Below, piece after piece: positions 18,005 through 26,011 of a DNA stretch of 64,000 bases. Source of the stretch: Hymenobacter frigidus (GTDB lineage Bacteria; Bacteroidota; Bacteroidia; Cytophagales; Hymenobacteraceae); contig NZ_BMGY01000019.1 in NCBI RefSeq assembly GCF_014640435.1, positions 19,897-83,896 of the forward strand, read 5' to 3'. The first letter of the stretch is position 1, and the number at the start of each line of letters is the position of its first letter. A program made the translations under genes and the position numbers. The notes under the pieces were generated by a model. The model saw nothing but the letters and a program-made list of their open reading frames with translations, searched no databases and was not told where the DNA came from.

Positions 18005-18379
18005 ATGGACTACTTCAACGACCCCGAACTCAACGGCAAATACCTCGGCACCATCACCAAAGATTTTGTCGTCGTTTGCGATACCCTGCTCGAAGCCTCT
18101 TCCCAAATCCGCAAGGGCGACTTCAGCCAATACCCCATTTTCGTGTTTGCCAAGCAGGAAGTGCCGCTCGGCGGCCTACTCGTGAATGCCGATGACCTGA
18201 ACCTGGACTGGCACGTCTTCGCCAGCTACCTGGAGCTGTTCGTGCAGCAAGGCATCGTAGAGCCCGATGGCGTGGCTTATTTCCAGGCGAACTACAAAGA
18301 CCCCGACGAATTCTGCTGCCTCTTCGTGCTCGATAAGGAATTCACCAAATTCGTGTTTATCCCGTACCCGGAAGATTGA
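18005..18379 (+). CDS. Hypothetical protein, small acidic
   Basis: 124 residues, ATG at 18005 just after the preceding stop. It is acidic and soluble, with alternating predicted strands (GKYLGTITKDFVVVCDTLLE, LFVLDKEFTKFVFIPYPED). Base composition is GC-rich like the chromosome, unlike its upstream partner. No function can be assigned; the tight spacing suggests it is co-expressed with the AT-rich gene and possibly rlmD. Confidence 0.7.
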   Translation: MDYFNDPELNGKYLGTITKDFVVVCDTLLEASSQIRKGDFSQYPIFVFAKQEVPLGGLLVNADDLNLDWHVFASYLELFVQQGIVEPDGVAYFQANYKDPDEFCCLFVLDKEFTKFVFIPYPED

Positions 18380-18399
18380 GGTCAGGCGGCGAATAAAAA

Positions 18400-18514
18400 G
18401 AACGTCATGCCGAGCGCAGCCGAGGCATCTCGCCCGGAGTAGTAACCCAATCGTTCAACGATTATAATTACTACCCCACGCGAGATGCCTCGGCTGCGCT
18501 CGGCATGACGTTCT
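18400..18514. repeat. GTCATGC(C/T)GAGC-type inverted repeat (family C, copy 1)
   Basis: Left arm begins AACGTCATGCCGAGCGCAGC and the right arm is its complement, continuing through CCGAGGCATCTCGC. The loop is AT-rich and contains GTTCAACGATTATAA. It lies between two convergent genes and may serve as terminator. Other copies: 31549-31658, 50628-50716 and 61271-61381. Confidence 0.88.
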
Positions 18515-18537
18515 TAAATTTGTAACGTTCTGCTTTT

Positions 18538-18993
18538 CTAATTCCGGCGCTGCACCGGCAAATCCTCCAGCTGCGCGTAGCTCAGCTTCCAGGTATTATC
18601 GGCGGCTTTTTTCCAGAGGAAAATGTAGTTGCCTTCGCCAAAGCCGGCGGGCTGGCCGGGGCCGGCCGGCAGCACATCCACCGAGAAAGTGCCCGCTTCA
18701 TAGGCGCTATTCGTGTCCACGTTGCTGCTGATTACACTCGTTTTGAGGCTGCTGATGGTAGGCAGCGTTTCGCGCACCCACTTCTGCGATACTTCGTCTT
18801 TGCCTTTCCAATGGGCCGTGCCTTGCACAAAGCTCACATCATCGGCCAGCATGCCGGTAATCTTGCCGGAGTCGCGGCTATTCCAGGCGCCGACAAATTC
18901 CTGGTCCAGGGTTTGCACGTTCACGGCATCACCGGCTTTCGAACAAGAAGTGAGCGCCACGGCCACGAACAAACTGCAAAGGAGAGATTTCAT
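18538..18993 (-). CDS. NTF2-like (DUF4440-type) lipoprotein
   Basis: 151 residues. The N-terminus MKSLLCSLFVAVALTSCSKA is a lipoprotein signal peptide with the lipobox LTSC, so the mature protein should be lipid-anchored. The body has the SnoaL/DUF4440 pattern: FVGAWNSRDSGKITGMLADD, then a WKGKDEV segment and a final strand KLSYAQLEDLPV. This is an NTF2-fold cone that often binds small ligands. The substrate is unknown. It converges on the small unknown gene pair over a family C repeat. Confidence 0.8.
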   Translation of the reverse strand: MKSLLCSLFVAVALTSCSKAGDAVNVQTLDQEFVGAWNSRDSGKITGMLADDVSFVQGTAHWKGKDEVSQKWVRETLPTISSLKTSVISSNVDTNSAYEAGTFSVDVLPAGPGQPAGFGEGNYIFLWKKAADNTWKLSYAQLEDLPVQRRN

Positions 18994-19062
18994 AAGTCCA
19001 AAAGGTTGGTGAAGGGAAGGTAGCGGACCGCATCATCCGCCGTTACAATTAGCTGTAATAAA

Positions 19063-19092
19063 CAAACCCCGAGCGCAAGCGCCCGGGGTTTG
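19063..19092 (-). terminator. Hairpin after the glycine-zipper gene
   Basis: Inverted repeat CAAACCCCGAGCGCAAGCGC followed by CCGGGGTTTG, with one mismatch. On the minus strand it lies 22 nt past the stop of the glycine-zipper gene at 19114, and a short T-rich tract follows (TTTATTACAG). Confidence 0.7.
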
Positions 19093-19113
19093 AATTAAGC
19101 ATCTATTTCGGGA

Positions 19114-19635
19114 TTACCAGCTCTTGCGACGAACTTCCTCGGTCGAATAAGGTTTCGACGGGTCACCGTAGTGGGCATTGGGCAAGTAAGCGGCGTTCGT
19201 CGTGGCGGGCATGGCGTTCACCTGGCCACTAACCATAGCGTCCGAAGCCGTGAGGCTGTTGGCGGGTACTGCGGCGGTTTGCGTGCGGGTGGTTACCACC
19301 GTTTCGCGGCGGTTGTTGCGGGCAATGGCCCGGCGGTACTCGGCTTCGCGGGCGGCAGTGGCCCGGTTGGCGGCGGCAATGCGCGCCCGCTCCTTACGCT
19401 TGTTATCAACGTGCTTGCCCACGCCATAGCCGATGGCCCCACCGGCCACGCCACCCACTACGCCACCCACGGCCCGGTTGCGCTTATTGATGATGGCACC
19501 GGCAGCAGCACCGCCCAAACCACCAATTACGGCACCTTTGGCCTGGGGGCTCCATTGAGCCCGGGCAGGAGTAGCGGTGCCAAATACAGTGCTAAGGAGC
19601 ACCAGAAAGCTGAGGATATAGGGGAGCTTATTCAT
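19114..19635 (-). CDS. Exported glycine-zipper protein
   Basis: 173 residues from ATG 19635; a longer frame to 19668 would place the signal peptide internally. The signal peptide ends near PARAQW. Residues about 34-70 form a glycine zipper (GAVIGGLGGAAAGAIINKR, then GGVVGGVAGGAIGYGVG) of the YMGG/OmpA-lipoprotein Gly-zipper class, which packs helices in membranes. A basic, Ala/Arg-rich helix follows (KERARIAAANRATAAREAEY) and then a disordered tail ending STEEVRRKSW. An envelope role is likely; a precise function is unknown. Confidence 0.8.
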   Translation of the reverse strand: MNKLPYILSFLVLLSTVFGTATPARAQWSPQAKGAVIGGLGGAAAGAIINKRNRAVGGVVGGVAGGAIGYGVGKHVDNKRKERARIAAANRATAAREAEYRRAIARNNRRETVVTTRTQTAAVPANSLTASDAMVSGQVNAMPATTNAAYLPNAHYGDPSKPYSTEEVRRKSW

Positions 19636-19774
19636 GACTAGCGAAGTAAAGTTGACAGGAAAAATCACGTACTTGAGAATGATGTTGACAATTAGCGTGC
19701 CATAGCGGCTTTTCTCCTTGCTTTTCCCTAACGGTGGAGCTTAGACAAAGGTTGACCCGGTCCCCAGGGCAAAG

Positions 19775-20803
19775 CTAAAAGCTAGTCCAGCCCTGAGCCT
19801 GCAGCGGCACGGCCTGGCCACTCTTGGTCACCAGGTTAGCGCCATCATCAGCAGTAGTCAAATGGCCGATTATAGTTATATCCGGGTGATTTTTGAGCTT
19901 TTCGTGGTCCGTTACGGGCACGGTAAACAGTAGTTCGTAGTCCTCGCCGCCGTTGAGGGCGCAGGTGATGGGGTCGAGGTTGAATTCGGCCGCTACTTCC
20001 AGCGTAGGGTTGGCCATGGGCAAAAACTCGGTGAATACCCGGGCTCCCGTACCACTGGCCGCGCACAGGTGCAGCACTTCGGAGGCCAGGCCGTCGGAAA
20101 TATCAATCATGCTGGTGGGCCGCACGCCCAGCTCCCGCAGCTCGTGCACAATGTCGAGCCGGGCTTCGGCGCGCAGTTGGCGCTGCACTACATACTCGTA
20201 GTTTTCCAGCTCGGGCTGGGTGTCCGGGTCGGCCAGGAAAGCCTGCTTTTCGCGCTCCAGCACCTGCAAACCCAGAAATGCCGCGCCCAAGTCGCCACTC
20301 ACGCAGAGCAGGTCGGTGGGCTTGCCACCGCTGCGGCGCACGGCCTGCCCGGCGGGCACTTCGCCCAGCACCGTCACGGCTAGGGTGAGGCCGCCGCCGC
20401 TGGCAGTGGTGTCGCCGCCCACCAGGTCCACGTTGTAGGCCTCGCAAGCCAAGCGCATGCCGGCATACAGCTCCTCAATAGCCTCCACCGTGAAGCGCGG
20501 ACCGGCCGAAAGCGCTACCACCAGCTGCGTGGGCAGTGCATTCATAGCCGCTATGTCCGACACATTCACGGCCACGGCTTTATAGCCCAGGTGCCGCAAC
20601 GGGCAGAAAGCCAGGTCAAAATGAATGCCTTCGACCAATAAATCGGTGGTCATGACAAGCTCGGTGCCGGGCGTGGGCGCGATAATAGCGGCATCGTCGC
20701 CAATACCCAGCACGGTGCCGGGCTGGCGGTTCGTGATGCCGGCTTGCAGGCGATTGATAAGGGCAAATTCGCCAATGGCGGTAAGGGGCGTCAGGTCGGC
20801 CAT
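19775..20803 (-). CDS. thiL: Thiamine-monophosphate kinase
   Basis: 342 residues, the usual ThiL length. The enzyme phosphorylates thiamine monophosphate to the active cofactor thiamine diphosphate in the cytoplasm. Visible signatures are FALINRL at the N-terminus, the ATP/Mg motif GIGDDAAII, TTDLLVEGIHFD, NVSDIAAMNA, VGGDTTAS, SGDLGAA and DISDGLASEVLHLC, all typical of the PurM-like kinase fold. ATG at 20803 fits the family. An imperfect inverted repeat (about 20831-20848 and 20874-20895) lies just upstream. No other thiamine genes are visible, so regulation by a riboswitch is not suggested. Confidence 0.93.
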   Translation of the reverse strand: MADLTPLTAIGEFALINRLQAGITNRQPGTVLGIGDDAAIIAPTPGTELVMTTDLLVEGIHFDLAFCPLRHLGYKAVAVNVSDIAAMNALPTQLVVALSAGPRFTVEAIEELYAGMRLACEAYNVDLVGGDTTASGGGLTLAVTVLGEVPAGQAVRRSGGKPTDLLCVSGDLGAAFLGLQVLEREKQAFLADPDTQPELENYEYVVQRQLRAEARLDIVHELRELGVRPTSMIDISDGLASEVLHLCAASGTGARVFTEFLPMANPTLEVAAEFNLDPITCALNGGEDYELLFTVPVTDHEKLKNHPDITIIGHLTTADDGANLVTKSGQAVPLQAQGWTSF

Positions 20804-20916
20804 GTATTTTTTAATTATCAGTTGCGCGGTGTCGGTTCTTAGTTGTCGTTCTCCAAGCCCAAGGACAGGATGGCTGATAACTATGAACCGACAACAAAAG
20901 TCAAAAGTACGCCCAT

Positions 20917-20946
20917 AAAAAAAGGAGGAAATTGCTTCCCTCCTTT
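20917..20946 (-). terminator. Terminator of the broken T9SS cargo gene
   Basis: On the minus strand, AAAGGAGGGAAGCAATTTCC then TCCTTTTTTT forms a stem-loop with a T-run. It lies 22 nt after the stop at 20968. Confidence 0.8.
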
Positions 20947-20967
20947 CCTGTCAAATCAAGTGGCCGC

Positions 20968-22101
20968 TTATTGCACCACTAGCTCTTTGTAGATTTTGGT
21001 CTGGCCGTCGGCGCTCAGAATCTGCACGAAGTATAAGCCGAGCTTCAGGGCCGGGATGTTGAGGATGAGTTTTTCCTGGCCCTGGCCTTTGGCTTCGGCG
21101 CTGATGCGCTGGCCGAGGTTGTTGATTACAACCACGCTGCCAACCTTGGCATCCTTGATTTCGACCGTGGCAGTGCCGTGGGCGGGGTTAGGGTACACGC
21201 TGATGTTGGCATCGAACTTGACGAGTGTGCCGCTGATAACCGACTGGTAGGCTCCCTAAACACCCGTGTAATCGTTGTGGTCGCCGAGACGGTCATACAA
21301 CTGGCCACCGGGGTTGGAGGTGCCGCCTGCGCCGTTAAAGGCGGTGGAATACATCATCCACTCATCGGAAATGTTGTAGCCACCGGCTTGGAGCACGGGC
21401 GGGCACACCACCGGCACGTTTTGAGCCGTGGGGTTGACCACAACACCCCACGAAACAGCATCCCGACGCACGAGCGACTGATTGGCCGAGGCAACGGACA
21501 CCGCGTTGGCACCGGTGCCATCAGCGGCGTTGATGCCGCTCCAGTTGCCAGTGCTGGTGGGCTGCAGTTTTACGGCCGAGGCTGCTCACCAAGCACGCCA
21601 ACAAGGTCCAACAACAACGCCTGTACCAGTGCCGGCCGTGCCGCCGGGGTAGCGCACCAACGCCACAGCGTCGTCGCCGTTAAAATAAACCGTGCCCCCG
21701 CCGACCAGAACAGTCGGGCCGGAAACGGGCGCGTGGCGGATAACCGGTAAGGTAGCTTCGCCGCTGGCCAGCACGAATGTGGTGCGCGAGTTCAGCACGT
21801 TCACCCCAACAGCTTGCTGGGTGGCGTTGCTGCGGAGCAACCGCTCCTCCTCGGTAGGGGTGACGCTGCCGTTGGAGTAACGACGCACCGAGTACGGGTT
21901 GAGATTTACCGGGTTCAGCGTTGGGTTGAAGATTTCGATGGCACGCTCGCTGCCGGTCAAATTCGATACGCCGCCATTATAGCTCACGCCCATCTGGTGC
22001 GCTCCTTCGTCGTATTCCGAAAAAAACAATTCGGTGCCCTGGGCATGAGCAGCTCCGGTTAGCAACAAGGCGGCTGAGAGCAAATAGCAATGTTTTTTCA
22101 T
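20968..22101 (-). pseudogene. Broken lamin-tail-like T9SS cargo gene (two in-frame stops)
   Basis: A single frame runs from ATG 22101 to the stop at 20968, interrupted by TGA at 21586-21588 and TAG at 21256-21258. The N-terminus has a signal peptide (MKKHCYLLSAALLLTGAAHA) and a lamin-tail-type start (GTELFFSEYDEG, ERAIEIFNPT, then NGDDAVALV). The middle piece covers WSGINAADGTGA to NDYTGV. The last piece is a complete T9SS type A sorting domain (ISVYPNPAHGTATVEI to IYKELVVQ). Near the TGA the protein reads VVVGPCWRAW, but shifting one base gives LDLVGVLGEQP, the expected lamin-tail continuation, so two compensating indels are likely there. The TAG looks like a simple nonsense change with good sequence on both sides. 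Sequencing error cannot be excluded. Confidence 0.82.
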
Positions 22102-22264
22102 AAAAAATTGGGAATGAGAACATCTATGCACCCGCAAAGACAAACGTTAAAGGCTGTTTAGCTTGCTACCAAATTATGACTTCGCAAACAGACTTTGCTT
22201 ATCAACAACTTGATGTTCAACTACTCACAGCGTAAAAAAAACAGCTCAATATCACAAACCTTTG

Positions 22265-22296
22265 TTTGCTAACGAGCGTTAGCAAGTATACCTTTG
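22265..22296 (+). promoter_or_regulatory. Promoter with TetR-type operator between -33 and -7
   Basis: TTTG at 22265-22268 and TACCTTTG at 22289-22296 fit the Bacteroidota -33/-7 pattern with a 20-nt spacer. Between and touching them lies the palindrome GCTAACGAGCGTTAGC (22268-22283), with 7-bp arms and a 2-bp centre, a typical TetR-family operator. The TetR gene starts at 22306, so its transcript would have almost no leader. This strongly suggests autorepression, and read-through control of paaABCD. Confidence 0.75.
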
Positions 22297-22305
22297 TTGC
22301 CTACC

Positions 22306-22899
22306 ATGACTCCCACTGTTCCCCTCCGCTCGCGCAAAGCCCAGATTGACCGCACGGCCACGGCCTTGTTTCGGGCAAGGGGCTTTGCAGCAACCAGCAT
22401 GCGCGAGCTGGCCACGGAGCTCGGCTTGGAAGCGGGCAGCCTGTATTCGCACATCAAATCGAAGGAAGAAATATTGCACCGGGTGTGCTTTGGCTTGGCT
22501 GAGGATTTTTTTACTGATTTCGCGGTGGCCACGGCTGATGCCTCAACTCCCGTCGCGGAAAAGCTACGGCAGGCTATTGAGGGCCATGTCCGGGTTCTGA
22601 CCCGCGACAGTGCTGCCTCAGCGGTGTTTTTGCACGAGTGGCGGCACTTGAGCGAGCCGGCCCGCACCGAGTTTCTGTCCCTGCGCGACCGGTACGAGGG
22701 CAGTTTTCGAGCGCTGATTGCGCGCGGCATTGCGGTGGGCGAACTGCATGCTCCGGATACTGCGTTTGCTACGCTCACCCTGTTGGCCAGCCTCAACTGG
22801 CTGCCCAGCTGGTACCGACCCGACGGTAAGTTGACTCCTGATGAAATAGCCCACCGCCTAGCCGAGCAGTTGCTGGGCGGGCTCTTGACCAACAAATAA
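22306..22899 (+). CDS. TetR/AcrR regulator of the paa genes (PaaR-like)
   Basis: 197 residues from ATG 22306; an upstream TTG lies inside the -7 box. The N-terminal helix-turn-helix is clear ([20 protein letters not shown], then [19 protein letters not shown]). The C-terminal ligand domain includes [20 protein letters not shown]. TetR proteins of this kind control phenylacetate genes in several bacteria, with phenylacetyl-CoA as inducer; that role here is inferred from position, 53 nt before paaA, and from the operator in its promoter. Confidence 0.85.
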   Translation: MTPTVPLRSRKAQIDRTATALFRARGFAATSMRELATELGLEAGSLYSHIKSKEEILHRVCFGLAEDFFTDFAVATADASTPVAEKLRQAIEGHVRVLTRDSAASAVFLHEWRHLSEPARTEFLSLRDRYEGSFRALIARGIAVGELHAPDTAFATLTLLASLNWLPSWYRPDGKLTPDEIAHRLAEQLLGGLLTNK

Positions 22900-22952
22900 T
22901 ACGACACGCAGTACCGCTTATTCTCTCGTTTCAACCTCAAATTCCCACTCTT

Positions 22953-23945
22953 ATGTACGGTTCCGCCAGCACCCACGACCTGCCGACCACCGCCACCACC
23001 GGCCTGGAAAACGAAGACCCCATCCTGCTGGCCGAGTTTGAGGCCCGCATTGCGCGGGGCGAGAAAATTGAGCCCGGCGACTGGATGCCGGCGCTCTACC
23101 GCAAGCAGCTCACCCGCATGATTGAGCAGCACGCGCACTCCGAAATCATCGGCTCGCTGCCCGAAGGCACCTGGATTACCCGCGCACCCGGCTTCCGCCG
23201 CAAAATGGCCCAAATGGCCAAGGTGCAGGACGAGGTGGGCCACGCGCAGCTGCTGTATTCGGCCGCCGAAACGCTGGGCAAGACCCGCGAGCAGATGCTC
23301 ATCGACCTTATCAACGGCAAGAGCAAGTACTCCAACGTATTCAATTACCCCACACCTACCTGGGCCGACTCGAACGTGATATCCTGGCTGATTGACGCCG
23401 GCGCGATTGTGAACCAGCTCGCCAATGCCAAGGGCAGCTACGGCCCTTACTGCCGCGCCCTCGACCGGATTTGTGCCGAGGAAGCCTTCCACCTGAAGTA
23501 CGGACACGATGCTGTGGTGCACATGGCTACCGGCACGCCTATCCAGCGCGCTATGATGCAGGCGGCCCTGAACCGCTGGTGGCCGGCGATTATGACCTTT
23601 TTCGGGCCTTCGGATAAGATGTCGGTGCACACCGAAATTTTGATGCGCTGGAAGGTGAAGATGGCCAGCAACGACGAGTGCCGCAACCAGTTTCTGGACA
23701 TGTACGTGCCCAAAATCTGGGAAATCGGCCTGACCCTGCCCGATGAGAAACTCGCCAAAAACGAGGAAACCGGCCGGTGGGAATTCACCGAGCCCGACTG
23801 GGAGGATTTTAAGCGCGTCATCAACGGCGACGGGCCCTGCAACGCCGAGCGCATTGCCGTGCGCCGGGCCGCAGAGGAAAATGGGGCTTGGGTTCGCCGG
23901 GCATTGCTCACGCCCAAGACGCAGTACGTGCGGCCGTTGGCGTAA
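22953..23945 (+). CDS. paaA: Phenylacetyl-CoA epoxidase catalytic subunit PaaA
   Basis: 330 residues. This is the di-iron oxygenase subunit of the PaaABCE complex, which epoxidises the ring of phenylacetyl-CoA. Iron ligand motifs are visible: EVGH at 94-97 ([18 protein letters not shown]) and EEAFH at 176-180 ([14 protein letters not shown]). The substrate-contact segment [14 protein letters not shown] is also typical. It is the first structural gene of a cluster paaA-paaB-paaC-paaD on the plus strand behind the TetR gene. An AT-rich palindromic repeat separates it from paaB. Confidence 0.95.
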   Translation: MYGSASTHDLPTTATTGLENEDPILLAEFEARIARGEKIEPGDWMPALYRKQLTRMIEQHAHSEIIGSLPEGTWITRAPGFRRKMAQMAKVQDEVGHAQLLYSAAETLGKTREQMLIDLINGKSKYSNVFNYPTPTWADSNVISWLIDAGAIVNQLANAKGSYGPYCRALDRICAEEAFHLKYGHDAVVHMATGTPIQRAMMQAALNRWWPAIMTFFGPSDKMSVHTEILMRWKVKMASNDECRNQFLDMYVPKIWEIGLTLPDEKLAKNEETGRWEFTEPDWEDFKRVINGDGPCNAERIAVRRAAEENGAWVRRALLTPKTQYVRPLA

Positions 23946-23946
23946 A

Positions 23947-24050
23947 CTCAATTAAAAATTAAAAATGAAGAATTAAAAATGCGCGTGTCCGTCACCACGC
24001 ACCTACGCATTTTGCCTGATTTTTAATTTTTAATTCACCATTTTTAATTC
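23947..24050. repeat. AT-rich inverted repeat (family E, copy 1)
   Basis: Runs of ATTAAAAATTAAAAATGAAG on the left and TTTTTAATTTTTAATTC on the right form a long hairpin around a GC-rich centre (GCGTGTCCGTCACCACGC). It fills the paaA-paaB gap. A related element fills the iscS-iscU gap at 50100-50193. Confidence 0.8.
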
Positions 24051-24052
24051 AA

Positions 24053-24718
24053 ATGATACAGTCATTCGACCCGCGCATGAACCGGCTGGGGCTGCCCGAT
24101 GCGCCCGTGACTGCCGCCACCAAGACGGCCCTCGACCAGTTTGGCACCTACGAAGTCTTTCATCAAAAGAAGGATGGCGCCCCCTACGTGTATGTGGGCC
24201 CGGTGCACGCGCCGGAGGCCGATGTCGCATTTCTGTTTGCCAAGGAGCAGTTTAGCCGCCGCTTTGCCTGCACCGGCATGTGGGTGGTGCCCACGGCCGC
24301 CATTACGGTGACGGACTATGTTGGCGACCAGGAATCAGCCTACGACTTCCTGCCCCTGCTGCCGAAAAGCGTGGCCCCGGCTCCCGGCAACGCCGATGAC
24401 ACGGCCGGCGAAGCAGCAGCGTACGCGGCCGGCGAAGAAGACTACGACATTTTCCATCTCAAGAAGCGCGGTAAGGCGCACCAGCACGTGGGCAAGGTGC
24501 GCGCCAGCTCTCCGGCCGCTGCCCTGCAGGTAGCCAAGGCCGTGTTTGGTGAGCAACGCCCGGTGGTGAACGTGTGGACTACGCGTTCGGCCGATGTGCT
24601 GCGCTCCGACGAGGAGGACCGGGATATCTGGAGCACCACGCCGGAAAAAAAGTACCGCGATGCCATCTCCTACAAAGTGCAGGACCGCATCGAAAAATTT
24701 AAGGCCGAAAATAAGTAG
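24053..24718 (+). CDS. paaB: PaaB with two tandem PaaB domains
   Basis: 221 residues, more than twice the usual PaaB length of about 95. The first PaaB-like module starts at FGTYEVFHQKKDG (about 30) and runs to about 88; the second starts at EEDYDIFHLKKRGKAHQHVG (about 127) and runs to about 175, ending with the conserved VVNVWTTRS. Both share the (D/T)Y(E/D)(V/I)FHxKK start, so the gene looks like an internal duplication. A low-complexity Ala/Gly linker joins them. PaaB bridges PaaAC dimers in the epoxidase; one chain with two modules could replace a PaaB dimer. The charged C-terminus (YKVQDRIEKFKAENK) is extra. Confidence 0.9.
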   Translation: MIQSFDPRMNRLGLPDAPVTAATKTALDQFGTYEVFHQKKDGAPYVYVGPVHAPEADVAFLFAKEQFSRRFACTGMWVVPTAAITVTDYVGDQESAYDFLPLLPKSVAPAPGNADDTAGEAAAYAAGEEDYDIFHLKKRGKAHQHVGKVRASSPAAALQVAKAVFGEQRPVVNVWTTRSADVLRSDEEDRDIWSTTPEKKYRDAISYKVQDRIEKFKAENK

Positions 24719-24722
24719 CCCC

Positions 24723-25472
24723 ATGGACCCCAAACTCGACCTGCTGTATCGCCTCGCCGACGACCAGCTGATTCTCGGCCACCGCAACTCGGAATGGAAC
24801 GGCTTAGGACCCATTCTGGAAGAAGACATTGCTTTCTCGAGCATGGCGCAGGACAAGCTGGGCCACAGCCTGCAGCTCTACAACCTGCTGCACAACTTGG
24901 GCGAAGCCGAACCCGATACCGTGGCGTTCACCCGCAACGCGCCGCAATTTCACTGCTGCCAGCTGGTGGAGCTACCCATCGGCGAGTACGATTTCAGCCT
25001 GACCCGCCATTTCCTGTTCGACCACGCCGAACTACTCCGCTTTGAGGCGTTGGCTACCAGCAGCTACGAGCCGCTGGCCCAGGTGGCCCGCAAGCTGCGC
25101 GGCGAGCTCAAGTACCACGCGCTGCACGCCAACACCTGGATGAAGCGCCTCGGCACCGCCACTGAAGAAGCCATTGAGCGGATGCAGGGCGCGTTGAATT
25201 TCACGCTGCCGTATGCGCTGGGCATTTTTGAAACAACGGAGGCCGAACCGGAAATCATCAGCTCGGGCCTGTTTATTGGCGAAGCCGAGCTGAAAAGCCG
25301 CTGGTTGGAAAGCATCACGAAAATACTGGCCCAAACCGCGCTGGACATGCCCGACCTCAACCTGCTGACGCCGGTGAACGGTGGCCGCTACGGCCAGCAC
25401 ACCGAGCACCTGCAGCCGCTGCTGGATGAGATGGCCGAGGTATTCCGCCTCGACCCTACCGCCGATTGGTAA
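24723..25472 (+). CDS. paaC: Phenylacetyl-CoA epoxidase structural subunit PaaC
   Basis: 249 residues from ATG 24723, four bases after the paaB stop. PaaC is the non-catalytic ferritin-like partner of PaaA. Motifs include LADDQLILGHRNSEWNG, ILEEDIAFSSMAQDKLGH and the helix pair around FLFDHAELLRFEAL and LKYHALHANTWMKRLG. The gene follows paaB and precedes paaD by 11 nt, so it is surely in the same transcript. Confidence 0.94.
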   Translation: MDPKLDLLYRLADDQLILGHRNSEWNGLGPILEEDIAFSSMAQDKLGHSLQLYNLLHNLGEAEPDTVAFTRNAPQFHCCQLVELPIGEYDFSLTRHFLFDHAELLRFEALATSSYEPLAQVARKLRGELKYHALHANTWMKRLGTATEEAIERMQGALNFTLPYALGIFETTEAEPEIISSGLFIGEAELKSRWLESITKILAQTALDMPDLNLLTPVNGGRYGQHTEHLQPLLDEMAEVFRLDPTADW

Positions 25473-25483
25473 CCGCCACACCC

Positions 25484-25969
25484 ATGTACAAGGCCCAAAT
25501 TCTCGACTGGCTCCAGGCCGTGAAAGACCCCGAAATCCCCACGATTTCGCTCATCGACCTGGGCGTGGTGCGCGGCGTGGAGATTGACGAAGTTACGGGC
25601 ACGGTTTCGGTGCACCTTACGCCCACGTTTGCCGGCTGCCCAGCCATGGATTATATGAAGCGCGACGTGGAGCGCACGCTGCTAGCCCACGGCGTGCCGG
25701 CCGTGCACGTCGACATCAGCCTGCGCGAAGCCTGGACGTCGGACATGATTTCGGATGCGGGGCGGGAGGCGCTGCGGCGGCACAAGCTGTCGCCGCCGCC
25801 GGTGCTGGGCAATCAGGTGCTGGACCTCGATTTTCTGGAGTACGCGGAATGCCCAAATTGTCTCGGCAACAATACGGAGCTGCGCACGCCGTTTGGCGCT
25901 ACGTTGTGCCGCGCCGTGCATTATTGCCACGACTGCCGCCAGCTGTTCGAGCAATTCAAGCCGGTGTAA
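25484..25969 (+). CDS. paaD: PaaD, iron-sulfur assembly helper
   Basis: 161 residues from ATG 25484. The N-terminal two thirds form a MIP18/DUF59 domain (VKDPEIPTISLIDLGVVRGV, then TPTFAGCPAMD with the conserved Cys). The C-terminus is a zinc-ribbon with paired cysteines (ECPNCLGN and YCHDCRQLF). PaaD-type proteins help mature the iron-sulfur centre of the epoxidase reductase. It closes the paaABCD run; paaE, its expected client, lies 4 kb away on the other strand. Confidence 0.93.
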   Translation: MYKAQILDWLQAVKDPEIPTISLIDLGVVRGVEIDEVTGTVSVHLTPTFAGCPAMDYMKRDVERTLLAHGVPAVHVDISLREAWTSDMISDAGREALRRHKLSPPPVLGNQVLDLDFLEYAECPNCLGNNTELRTPFGATLCRAVHYCHDCRQLFEQFKPV

Positions 25970-26011
25970 CTTTGGCGGGCCGGCGGCCACCTTCTCCCTG
26001 GGTTTTTCTCC

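Noticed and set aside
19804..20895. Thiamine riboswitch near thiL
   Set aside because: I could not find the conserved CTGAGA and ACCTGATC-like segments; the inverted repeat there looks like another dispersed palindrome.
21256..21588. Recoding of TAG or TGA (pyrrolysine or selenocysteine) in the lamin-tail-like gene
   Set aside because: The TGA sits in a locally shifted frame and not at a conserved Cys site, and no recoding element is seen; decay or sequencing error is simpler.
22269..23951. A 560-codon open frame on the minus strand across the TetR gene and paaA
   Set aside because: It is the shadow of two clear genes in GC-rich DNA, and it has no recognisable domain.
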